Counted from the stretch's first letter, positions 16,280 through 24,203 are shown. The stretch is 64,000 nucleotides of DNA from Litchfieldella qijiaojingensis (GCF_014651875.1 NZ_BMXS01000022.1:16819-80818), one strand, 5' to 3'. A program made the numbers and translations. Notes: generated by a model not told the origin, from the letters alone.

Positions 16280-16531
16280 TCACCAGTCACTCCTCCTGAT
16301 CCGCTTGTCATGGAGCACGGCCCAGACATAAGCCGGCCCGCGAACAATGGTGTTGATTTCGCCCGGGCCATCAAACGGCACAAGGGCAAGAGCTTTGCGA
16401 AAGTCTGCCTTCGAAATATTGTAGTCGGTGCGGCTTGGGTGGAACACGTCGCCGACGATGTCGTACGTAAAGGGCTTGCCCGTTTTCGTCTCAAAGTCTT
16501 GCCCTTTGCACGCACTCATGCGGCCCCACAC
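16280..16531 (-). CDS. Hypothetical cassette-like protein (start uncertain)
   Basis: An open frame of 83 codons from GTG 16531 or 79 from ATG 16519. It reads KGQDFETKTGKPFTY.., HPSRTDYNISKADFRKALAL, then VPFDGPGEINTIVRGPAYVWAVLHD. The coherent amphipathic sequence suggests a real protein, of a kind I associate with mobile cassettes; no function is known. The frame stays open and coding-like upstream (..NDEHVEPSVDEVW) as far as about 16572 without an ATG in frame, so the original start may be lost. It lies between attC-like sequences and follows the toxin-antitoxin pair on the same strand. Confidence 0.5.
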   Translation of the reverse strand: MWGRMSACKGQDFETKTGKPFTYDIVGDVFHPSRTDYNISKADFRKALALVPFDGPGEINTIVRGPAYVWAVLHDKRIRRSDW

Positions 16532-16594
16532 CTCATCGACTGACGGCTCGACATGCTCATCGTTTTTCCGCGCACCAGGCGGCGGTCATTGTCG

Positions 16595-16672
16595 CGCTAA
16601 CGCCCGGCTCACGCGCCGGTTTGGAGCCGCGAAGCGGTGGAAAAATTGTCCGGCAACAGCGGCTGGTTATGC
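16595..16672 (-). other. attC-like (59-base element) recombination site
   Basis: On the minus strand the segment begins GCATAAC and ends GTTAGCG (78 bases). Inner arms CAGCCGCTGTTGCCGG and CCGGCGCGTGAGCCGGGC partly pair, with a central CCGCTTCGCGG hairpin. This is the layout of an integron attC site, with RYYYAAC and GTTRRRY core ends. It begins one base after the toxin stop codon, where an attC site should be in a gene cassette. Confidence 0.6.
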
Positions 16673-16673
16673 A

Positions 16674-16937
16674 TTATTCGTAGTGGCTCCAAAGCCGGAG
16701 AACTTTAACCACCCGTTCGTCTTCAAGCACCTGGTACACCAGGCGGTGCTGAATATTGATCCGCCGTGAATAGGCCCCCGCAAGATCACCGATGAGCTTC
16801 TCAAACGGAGGCGGCTTCCGATACGGGTCTTCTGCGATCAGTGCCAGCAATTCCTGGGCTTTTGGCTTCAGGCCGCTGGAGGCCAACTTCTTTGCATCTT
16901 TCTGGGTTTGTTTGGTGTAAACCAACTTCCATGTCAC
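16674..16937 (-). CDS. YoeB/Txe-family mRNA interferase toxin
   Basis: An 87-residue RelE-superfamily toxin. The YoeB residues align: Glu46 in PPPFEKL, Arg65 in IQHRLVYQV, and His85-Tyr86 in the C-terminal WSHYE. The YSRRINIQHRLVY stretch is diagnostic. Such toxins cleave mRNA at the ribosome and are held inactive by the YefM antitoxin. The gene overlaps the antitoxin gene by 4 bases, the normal arrangement. An attC-like site starts directly after the stop, consistent with carriage as an integron cassette. Confidence 0.92.
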   Translation of the reverse strand: MTWKLVYTKQTQKDAKKLASSGLKPKAQELLALIAEDPYRKPPPFEKLIGDLAGAYSRRINIQHRLVYQVLEDERVVKVLRLWSHYE

Positions 16938-17176
16938 CAGTCCAGCTCCTCATCGCATTCATCCACAGGGGTATCCATCCCCTCACGAATAGACTCACGC
17001 ATACCTGGCACAGAGAGCAGGTAAAGCGTTTCCTGAATTGCAGACCAGTCTTCTTCGGACACCAAGACGGCTTTGTTCCGTTTACCCATGATGACGATTG
17101 GTTGGTGGGACTCGGCGGTTTCATCAATCAACCGATAAAGGTTGCTGCGCGCCTCAGTTGCAGTAATTCCAGTCAT
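16934..17176 (-). CDS. YefM/Phd-family antitoxin
   Basis: An 80-residue antitoxin. The N-terminal DNA-binding and dimerisation part is typical of Phd/YefM: ITATEARSNLYRLIDETAESHQPIVIMGKRNKAVLVSEEDW. The acidic C-terminal tail (ESIREGMDTPVDECDEELDW) would wrap the toxin. It is transcribed first, overlapping the YoeB-type toxin gene by 4 bases, and with the toxin should repress its own promoter in the 17177-17240 region. Confidence 0.92.
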   Translation of the reverse strand: MTGITATEARSNLYRLIDETAESHQPIVIMGKRNKAVLVSEEDWSAIQETLYLLSVPGMRESIREGMDTPVDECDEELDW

Positions 17177-17284
17177 GACGCACCTCTCGCGTGTTCAATT
17201 TTCCACCAAGTGTACGCCTTCAGGTACGTACGTCAAGACGAACGTAGTGCATGACAGGTATTAGACTGCCTGTTGTATATCGAC

Positions 17285-17339
17285 TTGAACGCGCAAGCGC
17301 GTTCAACAATGTTATGCCGCACGTCGCTCATCCGCTAAC
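17285..17339 (-). other. Degenerate attC-like core sites
   Basis: On the minus strand GTTAGCG is followed 15 bases later by GCATAAC and then by a perfect hairpin TTGAACGCG-CTTG-CGCGTTCAA. Both heptamers are the same as those at the ends of the site at 16595-16672. No complete attC can be drawn, so this may be two truncated sites or one rearranged site at the upstream border of the cassette islet. Confidence 0.35.
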
Positions 17340-17537
17340 CTACTGAAATATCAAAAATATTAAGTGTGGTTCGGCAGTATAACACCGATCATCGTGCCTG
17401 CTGCATAATACGGATGAACGAGCATGCTGCCTTTGCCGGCATGGCAGCTTTGGGTCGCCTCCAGTCTTTCAATTATCGCTAATTTAAATCCTTCCACTCC
17501 ATTCCTAGAGGCTTGCCTGACCAGAAATGGTCGCCCA

Positions 17538-17561
17538 ATCGCGGCTAAAGCCGCTCCTACA
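17538..17561 (-). repeat. REP-like element
   Basis: ATCGCGGCTAAAGCCGCTCCTACA, on the minus strand TGTAGGAGCGGCTTTAGCCG and CGAT, is essentially the REP sequence known from Pseudomonas. It is inverted relative to the degenerate copy at 16071-16097. Confidence 0.65.
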
Positions 17562-17871
17562 TTAGCTCCTTTCCTGTTGCCAGATTAAGGCGAACCGCTT
17601 CAGCTCTGTCATGACCTGTTCAGCGCTATTTTTCCCATCCTTTTTCCCCAAAGGTAGTCCAGCGCCACTAGGCTGGCTCATATAGCTTTTCAACGCAGAA
17701 CAAAGACACACGAATCTGCATGATTTGCCAGCCCTACACCCCGTGTGGGCCCAGCAGTGGAGCGGCTTGGCGGCCGGAGCAGGGTGCAAGAATAACGACA
17801 CATCCAGAGCGCGCTGGGTGGGAACAATGAAGGGAGCCGCTGGAATCTTTGGCGCATGACTCCCAAGGCGA

Positions 17872-18651
17872 TCAGGCGGGGGAATGAATCAGCCCTACCA
17901 CGCTGACCAGGATCAACACCGCGCCGAGCACACGGAAGAACAAATGGGCCTCACCGGCCAGCATGTAGCGATGCACTCGCTCCCCCAGCAGGTGGCCCAC
18001 CAAGGCACAGGGCAATAACCAGAGGTGGTGAATCAGTTGCAGGTCCACCCCGGCGATGATAAACGACACCATCTTTATCACTACCAGGATGAACCACAGC
18101 ACGAATAGCGTATCGCGCAGTTGATGCTTGGCGACGTGGGAGGCTAACACCGCCACGATCAACGGCGCTCCGATCAGGGAAGTGCCACTGACGTAGCCGC
18201 CAAGAGCCAGTAGGACATAGTCCACGTACTTGTTGTTGCTGCGAAACGGCCTGTTCAGGACGTAGCTGATGGCGTAGACCAGCACGATCACGAAGATGAT
18301 GGTGGTCATGGTACGCGAAGGCAGCGTGAGCAAACCCACCACACCGACCAGCTTGGGGATGATCATGATCTTCAGCGCTTTGAGCAGGTAGGCCCAATCG
18401 ATGTTGCTCTCGCCATGGGTACTACCCGATTGCAGCGCCAGTGCCCGGTGGCCGCGCCAAGCGATCCAGCTCGAGAAGATCAGCAACTGGACGGCGATGA
18501 TCGGCAGGAACACCAGGGGCTCGTTGAGCACCAGCAACAGGAATGGCAGGGACAGCACTGCGCCGCCGAAGCCGAGGCTCGTTCTGACGAAGCCGCTCCA
18601 AGCGAAGATCAATCCGATGAAGAAGTATTGGTACCAAGTGAGATCGGCCAT
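17872..18651 (-). CDS. TSUP-family (TauE/SafE-like) membrane exporter
   Basis: A 259-residue integral membrane protein with about eight helices. The family signature shows near both halves: SLGFGGAVLSLPFLLLV at residues about 25-41 and LALGGYVSGTSLIGAPLIVAVLASH at about 150-175. TSUP proteins move sulfite, sulfoacetate or related anions; the substrate cannot be told here. It is a single leftward gene between the toxin-antitoxin islet and tRNA-Arg. GATCTCACTT upstream of the ATG gives no strong ribosome site on the minus strand. Confidence 0.85.
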   Translation of the reverse strand: MADLTWYQYFFIGLIFAWSGFVRTSLGFGGAVLSLPFLLLVLNEPLVFLPIIAVQLLIFSSWIAWRGHRALALQSGSTHGESNIDWAYLLKALKIMIIPKLVGVVGLLTLPSRTMTTIIFVIVLVYAISYVLNRPFRSNNKYVDYVLLALGGYVSGTSLIGAPLIVAVLASHVAKHQLRDTLFVLWFILVVIKMVSFIIAGVDLQLIHHLWLLPCALVGHLLGERVHRYMLAGEAHLFFRVLGAVLILVSVVGLIHSPA

Positions 18652-18835
18652 GGGCTCGCAAGGTGTCCGAAAGGGTTTGCAAACGCCAGTGCCGAGAGAG
18701 CGCTCATCAACCTCGCGTTGCTGAGAGAGCGTATTCTTGCATCCTAATGTTCAAGAAGGGAAGCGTGACGACGGCTTCGCGACTTCTCGCTCCGTGACGC
18801 AGCCATTCTGGGAAACGACCGGCAAGGCCCATATG

Positions 18836-18864
18836 AAAAAGGGCCCGCGATGTCTCGCGGGCCC
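18836..18864 (-). terminator. Rho-independent terminator of the tRNA-Arg gene
   Basis: On the minus strand GGGCCCGCGA pairs with TCGCGGGCCC and is followed by TTTTT. It stands 15 bases after the tRNA 3' end. Confidence 0.8.
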
Positions 18865-18878
18865 TTGGCATTCGAATC

Positions 18879-18955
18879 TGGCCCGCCCTGAAGGATTCGA
18901 ACCTTCGACCTTTGCCTCCGGAGGGCAACGCTCTATCCAGCTGAGCTAAGGGCGG
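18879..18955 (-). tRNA. tRNA-Arg (anticodon CCG)
   Basis: A 77-base cloverleaf with encoded CCA. The acceptor stem pairs CCGCCCT with AGGGCGG, followed by discriminator G and CCA. The D arm is GCTCAGCTGGATAGAGC, the anticodon arm TTGCC-CTCCGGA-GGCAA with CCG at positions 34-36, and the T arm GAAGG-TTCGAAT-CCTTC. It reads CGG arginine codons. Confidence 0.96.
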
Positions 18956-18999
18956 ATAATCGGAATGTCTCGACATGAGCGCACATGCCGACGCGCCAT

Positions 19000-19029
19000 A
19001 TCCTACCCGTCACTGCCTTGACCTGTCCA
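19000..19029 (-). promoter_or_regulatory. Candidate promoter of tRNA-Arg
   Basis: On the minus strand TGGACA (19029-19024) and TAGGAT (19005-19000) are separated by 18 bases, which would start transcription near 18992, about 37 bases before the tRNA 5' end. Confidence 0.4.
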
Positions 19030-19235
19030 GTCCGATGGGGGGCTTGGCAGACACCCAGCCCCGGCTTCCTTGGTCGAATGGCCGACTGATGGCATTTTCC
19101 TGGCAATTGTGTTGCCGCTATACTGTCCCCTTTTGCGCTGGTGCATCCAAGGGAAAGACTGAATTAATATCTGCGCAGGTCAATCGCTGCGTTGCGTGGT
19201 GCTCCGAATTACAGGACCGTGAAGAGGTGGTGAGA

Positions 19236-20006
19236 GTGAAATTCAGCAAACTGATCATGGGGTGTCTGGCCGCCCTGAGCCTGGCCGTGGCGGGCATGGC
19301 TCACGCCCAGGAAGATGCCGAACGCGAGGCCATCGCCGAACGATTGAAACCGGTCGGGGAACTCTGCCTGGAAGGTGAGGATTGCGGTACTGCCTCGGCC
19401 CCAACCACCGCCAGTGCCGGAAATGGTGGAGCCGTCGACGGCGCCAGCGTCTACAACAACGTTTGCATGGCGTGTCATGAAACTGGGGCCGCCGGCGCTC
19501 CGGTGCGTGGCGAAGAGGGCGCTTGGGCATCACGCATCGATCAGGGCGTCGAAACGCTCTACGACCATGCGATCAACGGTTTCAATGCCATGCCCGCCAA
19601 GGGCGGCAATCCGAACCTGTCTGACGATGAGGTGAAGGCAGCGGTCAATCACCTGGTCGAACCGGTATATGAGGGCGAACTGCCGCAAGTCGGTGGTGGA
19701 GCCAGCGAAGAAACCGCCGCCAATGGTGAGGAAGAAGGCGAAGCAGCCGCTGCCGCCGCCAGCGATATCGACGGCAAAGCCATCTATGGCCAGGTGTGCA
19801 TGGCATGCCACGACACCGGTGCCGCCGGTGCACCCAAGCTCGGCGATTCCGAAGCCTGGGCGCCGCGCATCGAGAAGGGCAAGGAGGAACTCTACTCCAG
19901 CGCCATCAACGGCATCGGTGCTATGCCACCCAAGGGCGGCAATACCAGCCTCTCCGATGAAGAAGTACAAGCCGTGGTCGATTACATGGTCGAGCAGACA
20001 CAGTAA
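19236..20006 (+). CDS. Dihaem cytochrome c5-type protein
   Basis: A 256-residue secreted protein starting at GTG 19236, with GAGGTGG upstream. A signal peptide ends MAHAQ (about residue 24). Two cytochrome c5 domains, each with CMACH (NVCMACHETGAAGAP and QVCMACHDTGAAGAP) and a distal methionine in NAMPAKGGN or GAMPPKGGN, are joined by an acidic, alanine-rich linker. The two domains are near duplicates. It probably carries electrons in the periplasm to a terminal oxidase. A TATACT hexamer at 19119-19124 may be its -10. Its terminator lies inside the convergent rep gene. Confidence 0.9.
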   Translation: MKFSKLIMGCLAALSLAVAGMAHAQEDAEREAIAERLKPVGELCLEGEDCGTASAPTTASAGNGGAVDGASVYNNVCMACHETGAAGAPVRGEEGAWASRIDQGVETLYDHAINGFNAMPAKGGNPNLSDDEVKAAVNHLVEPVYEGELPQVGGGASEETAANGEEEGEAAAAAASDIDGKAIYGQVCMACHDTGAAGAPKLGDSEAWAPRIEKGKEELYSSAINGIGAMPPKGGNTSLSDEEVQAVVDYMVEQTQ

Positions 20007-20012
20007 TCCACC

Positions 20013-22064
20013 TCAGCCGAGTAAGGAACGCAGGCCCGCGATGGCATCTTGCCCGCGGGCCTGCTTCTTTTCCGGGTCTTCCTTGTCGGCGCGCCCTTCC
20101 CATTCCAGGTTGTCCGCAGGCAGTTCGTCGAGGAAACGGCTTGGCGTGCAGTCCATCAGTTCGCCATAGGCCTTGCGCTGACGCGCCAAGGTCAGCGTCA
20201 GGGTCTGGCGTGCCCGGGTGATACCCACATAGGCCAAACGGCGCTCCTCCTCCACCGTGCCAGCCTCGATGGCATTGCGGTGCGGCAGCAATTCCTCTTC
20301 CAGGCCCATCAGATAGACATGCGGAAACTCCAGACCCTTGGAGGCGTGCATGGTCAGCAGTTGCACCCGATCGGAATCGTCTTCTTCCGCCTGCTGCTCG
20401 AGGATATCGCGCAGCACCAGCCGCGAGATGGCGGCTTCGACGCCATCGGTCTCGGTATCCTCGCTGGCCGTACGCTCCTCCGGGTCGCGTTGCATCGATT
20501 TCTCGAGCTGGTCGATCAGGATCCAGACATTGGCCATGCGCCGCTCGGCAATGGTCGGGGCGCTGGCGTTCTGATACAGCCAGGCTTCGTAGTCCATCTC
20601 GCGCAGCATGTCGCGAATGGCGGCCAGGGCATCGCCCTGGTCCATGCGCCGGCGCACGCCGTCGATGAAATGGGTGAAGCGCCCCAGACGCTCCACGGCA
20701 CGGGTCGACAGCACCTGCTCCAGGCCCAGTTCGTGGCAGGCGGCGAACAGCGAGACACCACGCTCGGTGGCGTAGTTGGCGAGTTGCTCCAGGGTACCGG
20801 GGCCGATCTCGCGGCGCGGCACATTGACGATACGCAGGAAGGCATTGTCGTCGGCCGGATTGATCAGCAGCCGCAGGTAGGCCATGGCGTCCTTGATCTC
20901 GCCACGCGAAAAGAACGACGTGCCACCGGAGAGCTTGTAGGGGATCTGGTAGTGCTGGAGCTTGAGCTCCAGCAGTCGGGCCTGGAAGTTGCCACGATAG
21001 AGCACCGCGAAGTCGCGCCATTCGGCGCGTTCCTTGATCCGCCGAGTCAGTATCTCGCTGGCCACGCGTTCGGCCTCAGCCTCCTCGTGGCGATTGACCA
21101 CCACACGAATCGGCACGCCCTGCCCCATTTCCGACCACAGTGTCTTGTCGTAGACGTGGGGGTTGTTGGCGATCAGCGTGTTGGCGGCACGCAGGATGGT
21201 GCCGGTGGAGCGGTAGTTCTGCTCCAGCTTGATGACGCGCAGACGCGGGAAGTCCTCGCCCAGCGTGACCAGGTTCTCGGGGCGCGCACCGCGCCAGGCG
21301 TAGATCGACTGGTCGTCGTCGCCAACCACGGTGAAAGTCGAACGCTCGCCCATCAGCAGCTTGACCAGCAGGTACTGCGAGACGTTGGTGTCCTGATATT
21401 CGTCGACCAGCATATAGTGGATCTTGCGCCGCCAGCGCGCCAGCGCTTCGGGATCGCGTTGCAGCAGCACCACCGGCAGCAGGATCAGATCGTCGAAGTC
21501 GACCGCGTTGTAGGCCTTGAGATGTCGCCCATAGGCCTCGTAGACGCGCGCCGCATACTGCTCGTCGTCATCGGCAGCGTGGGACAGTGCCTCTCCCGGC
21601 AGCACCAGGTCGTTCTTCCACTGCGAAATCGTGTGCTGCACGGCATTGATTTGCTCGGCGTCGACCTGGGCATCCTTGTTCATCAGATCGCGCAGCAGCG
21701 CCTTGGCGTCGTCCGGATCGAACAGCGAGAAGCCCGGCTTGTAACCCAATGCCTTGAGTTCGCCGCGAATGATGTTGAGCCCTAGGGTATGGAAGGTCGA
21801 TACCGTGAGGCCGTGCCCCTCCTTGCCCTTGAGCATCTGGCCCACGCGCTCCTTCATTTCGCGGGCGGCCTTGTTGGTGAAGGTCACCGCGGCGATCCGC
21901 CGCGCACTCATGCCGCACTCCTGCACCAGATAGGCGATCTTGGTGGTGATCACACTGGTCTTGCCCGACCCCGCACCGGCCAGCACCAGGCATGGACCAT
22001 CGATATAGCGTACAGCTTCCTGTTGGCGGGGGTTCAGCTTGGCGAGACGCTGCTGGATCGACAT
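20013..22064 (-). CDS. rep: ATP-dependent DNA helicase Rep
   Basis: A 683-residue superfamily 1 helicase. Walker A is GAGSGKTSVI. AAVTFTNKAAREMKERVGQ, STFHTLGLNI, VDEYQDTN, GDDDQSIYAWRGA, LEQNYRST and TMHASKGLEFP are in order. The N-terminus and the GLNIIRGELKALG segment are closer to Rep than to UvrD, which is encoded separately at 61584-63791. Rep unwinds 3' to 5' and helps forks pass proteins bound to DNA. GGAG precedes ATG 22064. It is followed, 3 bases upstream on the same strand, by trmL. Confidence 0.95.
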   Translation of the reverse strand: MSIQQRLAKLNPRQQEAVRYIDGPCLVLAGAGSGKTSVITTKIAYLVQECGMSARRIAAVTFTNKAAREMKERVGQMLKGKEGHGLTVSTFHTLGLNIIRGELKALGYKPGFSLFDPDDAKALLRDLMNKDAQVDAEQINAVQHTISQWKNDLVLPGEALSHAADDDEQYAARVYEAYGRHLKAYNAVDFDDLILLPVVLLQRDPEALARWRRKIHYMLVDEYQDTNVSQYLLVKLLMGERSTFTVVGDDDQSIYAWRGARPENLVTLGEDFPRLRVIKLEQNYRSTGTILRAANTLIANNPHVYDKTLWSEMGQGVPIRVVVNRHEEAEAERVASEILTRRIKERAEWRDFAVLYRGNFQARLLELKLQHYQIPYKLSGGTSFFSRGEIKDAMAYLRLLINPADDNAFLRIVNVPRREIGPGTLEQLANYATERGVSLFAACHELGLEQVLSTRAVERLGRFTHFIDGVRRRMDQGDALAAIRDMLREMDYEAWLYQNASAPTIAERRMANVWILIDQLEKSMQRDPEERTASEDTETDGVEAAISRLVLRDILEQQAEEDDSDRVQLLTMHASKGLEFPHVYLMGLEEELLPHRNAIEAGTVEEERRLAYVGITRARQTLTLTLARQRKAYGELMDCTPSRFLDELPADNLEWEGRADKEDPEKKQARGQDAIAGLRSLLG
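20031..20072 (+). terminator. Terminator of the cytochrome gene, embedded in rep
   Basis: GCAGGCCCGCG (20031-20041) pairs perfectly with CGCGGGCCTGC (20055-20065), followed by TTCTTTT. It terminates rightward transcripts from the cytochrome gene while encoding codons near the C-terminus of Rep on the other strand. Confidence 0.65.
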
Positions 22065-22067
22065 CGA

Positions 22068-22559
22068 TCACTCCTTCGAAACGGCAATATCGATGTCTGC
22101 GGCGCCTTGAAACCCAAGCTGTCGCCAGGCTTCATAGACGATCACCACGCAGGCGTTGGAAAGGTTCAGACTGCGGCTGTCCGGCAGCATGGGAATACGC
22201 AGGCGCTGGGCAGGTGGCAGGGCATCGAGCAGCGCCTGGGGCAGGCCGCGGGTCTCGGGGCCGAACAGCAGCGCATCGCCGGGGGCGTAGCGTGGCTCGT
22301 GATAACCGGTTCGGCCGCGCGTGGAGACAGCGAAGACACGGCTCGGCGCCACGCTATCGAGAAAGGCCGGCCAGTCACGATGCACACGCACCGCCGCCCA
22401 TTCGTGATAATCCAGCCCAGCACGCCGCAAGCGCCTGTCGTCGAGCACGAAGCCCATGGGCTCGATCAGATGCAGGCGAAAGCCGGTGTTGGCGCACAAC
22501 CGGATCAGGTTGCCGGTGTTGGGCGGGATCTCGGGCTCATAAAGCACCACATCGAGCAT
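22068..22559 (-). CDS. trmL: tRNA (cytidine/uridine-2'-O-)-methyltransferase TrmL
   Basis: A 163-residue SPOUT methyltransferase. The knot motifs are all present: [34 protein letters not shown] and [27 protein letters not shown]. TrmL methylates the wobble base 34 of certain tRNA-Leu. The start at 22559 matches the family N-terminus MLDVVLYEP and has AGGA 8 bases upstream. It sits between pyrE and rep on the same strand. Confidence 0.93.
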   Translation of the reverse strand: MLDVVLYEPEIPPNTGNLIRLCANTGFRLHLIEPMGFVLDDRRLRRAGLDYHEWAAVRVHRDWPAFLDSVAPSRVFAVSTRGRTGYHEPRYAPGDALLFGPETRGLPQALLDALPPAQRLRIPMLPDSRSLNLSNACVVIVYEAWRQLGFQGAADIDIAVSKE

Positions 22560-22594
22560 AACGACTTCCTGATGAATGGCTGTCATCAACGCAG

Positions 22595-22616
22595 TCGGGC
22601 CCCAAGCGGGGCCCGA
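22595..22616 (-). terminator. Intergenic hairpin after pyrE
   Basis: TCGGGCCCC pairs with GGGGCCCGA across four bases. On the minus strand it is followed by CTGCGTT, without a U-tract, so it may attenuate or protect the pyrE message and not end transcription fully. Confidence 0.4.
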
Positions 22617-22636
22617 GATTTCCCAAGCGCCGATCT

Positions 22637-23293
22637 TCAGCCGTGTTGTACGCCATAGCGTGCACGGTAGGCGCGAATGGCCTCGGCATGGCGCTGCATG
22701 TCATCGCTGGCGTACTCTTCCAGGTAGGCCAGCACCATGTCCAGGGTGACGATGCTGACCACCGGCATGCCATAGCTGCGCTCGACCTCCTGGATGGCGC
22801 TCAGCTCGCCATTGCCGCGTTCCTGGCGATCGAGCGCGATCACCACGCCGGCGGCTTCGGCACCTGCCGCCGTGATCAGTTCCATGACTTCACGGATGGC
22901 GGTGCCGGCGGTTATCACGTCGTCGATGATCAGGATGCGTCCCTTGAGCTCGGCACCCACGATGTTGCCGCCCTCGCCGTGGTCCTTGGCTTCCTTGCGG
23001 TTGAAGGCGAAGGGCAGGTCGCGGTCGTGATGTTCAGCAAGTGCCACCGCTGTGGTCGCTGCCAGCGGAATGCCCTTGTAGGCCGGGCCGAACAGTACGT
23101 CGGTGGCCAGGCCGCTATCCTCGATGGCTTGGGCATAGCAACGCCCTAGCCTGGCCAGGGCGGCCCCGCTCTTGAACAGCCCGGCATTGAAGAAATAGGG
23201 ACTGACGCGACCAGACTTTAGGGTAAATGCACCGAAACGCAGCACCCCCTGGTCGATGGCGAATTCGATGAACTCGCGCTGATACGGCTGCAT
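22637..23293 (-). CDS. pyrE: Orotate phosphoribosyltransferase
   Basis: A 218-residue enzyme of de novo pyrimidine synthesis, converting orotate and PRPP to orotidine 5'-phosphate. The PRPP-binding motif [17 protein letters not shown], the flexible loop [13 protein letters not shown] and the N-terminal [20 protein letters not shown] are conserved. ATG 23293 is chosen by family N-terminus and AGGG upstream; a longer frame to 23344 is probably untranslated. Divergent from the Crc-like gene, as in Pseudomonas. Confidence 0.95.
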   Translation of the reverse strand: MQPYQREFIEFAIDQGVLRFGAFTLKSGRVSPYFFNAGLFKSGAALARLGRCYAQAIEDSGLATDVLFGPAYKGIPLAATTAVALAEHHDRDLPFAFNRKEAKDHGEGGNIVGAELKGRILIIDDVITAGTAIREVMELITAAGAEAAGVVIALDRQERGNGELSAIQEVERSYGMPVVSIVTLDMVLAYLEEYASDDMQRHAEAIRAYRARYGVQHG

Positions 23294-23412
23294 GTTGTCC
23301 ACCCTGCGACTATTCACCTCACGCCCCCTTATCATGTTCATCAACCAAGGCCATTTACCAAAACGTCTAAACGTCGGGTATCATACACGCGCGACGGTAA
23401 AGGGACCACGTA

Positions 23413-24180
23413 ATGAAAATCGCCAGCATCAATGTCAATGGCATCCGCGAAGCGGTCGATCGGGGCTTTCTCGATTGGTTGGGCAATCAGGACGCCGACG
23501 TCGTCTGTGTGCAGAACCTCAAGACCAAGAGCTTCGAACTGGATGACAGCATCCTCTATCCGGAAGGCTACGAAGGCTACTTCCTCGACGCCGAACAGGA
23601 CAACTTCTCCGGCGTGGGCCTGTATTGCCGCAAGATCCCCAAGGCCATCATGTACGGCCTGGGATTCGAGCAATGCGACCACGAGGGACGCTTCCTGCAG
23701 GCCGACTACGATCGCTTCAGCGTAGCCACTTTCCTAATGCCCGACGGCAGCGACCCTGCCGCCAAGCAGGCTTTCATGGCCCAGTACCAGGAGTATCTGG
23801 CCAAGATGGCCAGGAAGCGCCGTGAATACATCATCTGCGGCACCTGGCACATCGCCCACAAGACCATCGATCTGGCCAACTGGGCGGACAACCAGACCAC
23901 GCCGGGCTTCAAGCCCGAGGAACGTGCCTGGATGGACCAGGTATTCGGCCCCACCGGCTTCATCGATACGTTCCGCGAAGTCAATCGTGATGCCGGGGAG
24001 TACACCTGGTGGCCAGCGCTGGATCAAGATCAACCGCGTTCACGCCAGGAGGGCTGGCGCATCGACTACCAAGTGGTTGGCCCCAATTTCCGCCGCCACG
24101 TGGTCGATGCCTGGATCGACTACGACGCGACCTTCTCGGAGTTCGCGCCGTTGATCGTCGAGTACGACCTCACCCTCTAA
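23413..24180 (+). CDS. crc: Crc-like catabolite repression control protein (nuclease-dead ExoIII fold)
   Basis: A 255-residue protein of the exonuclease III fold. The active site is lost: the metal glutamate of LQETK is Asn35 (VQNLK); Asp and Asn of GDMN are Thr144 and His146 (CGTWHIAH); the final DH is Glu243-Phe244 (SEFAP). RKRREYI.CG, AH...D..NW.D.Q..PGF and ERAW.D.VF match Pseudomonas Crc, which with Hfq represses translation of catabolic messages. The pyrE neighbour and downstream rph and yicC repeat the Pseudomonas context. Automatic annotation may call it exodeoxyribonuclease III. Whether it works with Hfq here is not shown. Confidence 0.85.
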   Translation: MKIASINVNGIREAVDRGFLDWLGNQDADVVCVQNLKTKSFELDDSILYPEGYEGYFLDAEQDNFSGVGLYCRKIPKAIMYGLGFEQCDHEGRFLQADYDRFSVATFLMPDGSDPAAKQAFMAQYQEYLAKMARKRREYIICGTWHIAHKTIDLANWADNQTTPGFKPEERAWMDQVFGPTGFIDTFREVNRDAGEYTWWPALDQDQPRSRQEGWRIDYQVVGPNFRRHVVDAWIDYDATFSEFAPLIVEYDLTL

Positions 24181-24203
24181 GCGTCTCGCCATTTCCCGTC
24201 GCA

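Larger units (their letters stand above)
17177..17871. other. Gap upstream of the toxin-antitoxin pair
   Basis: About 695 bases, more AT-rich than the flanks, without a supported gene. It holds the antitoxin promoter region; a perfect 9-bp inverted repeat TTGAACGCG/CGCGTTCAA at 17285-17306; attC-like core heptamers GTTATGC (17311-17317) and CGCTAAC (17333-17339), the same two that bound the site at 16595-16672; and a REP-like element at 17538-17561. A 79-codon minus-strand frame at 17562-17801 was judged spurious. Confidence 0.5.

Noticed and set aside
16106..16543. 145-codon plus-strand frame antisense to the cassette gene
   Set aside because: It crosses an attC-like half site, has no family resemblance, and the opposite strand reads as a coherent protein.
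17562..17801. 79-codon minus-strand frame
   Set aside because: Low-complexity start (HPAPAAKPLHCWAHTG), no ribosome site, and overlap with the REP-like border; no family recognised.
20049..21785. 578-codon plus-strand frame opposite rep
   Set aside because: Antisense shadow of a conserved helicase; composition (many Gln, His, Val) is typical of reverse-complemented GC-rich codons.
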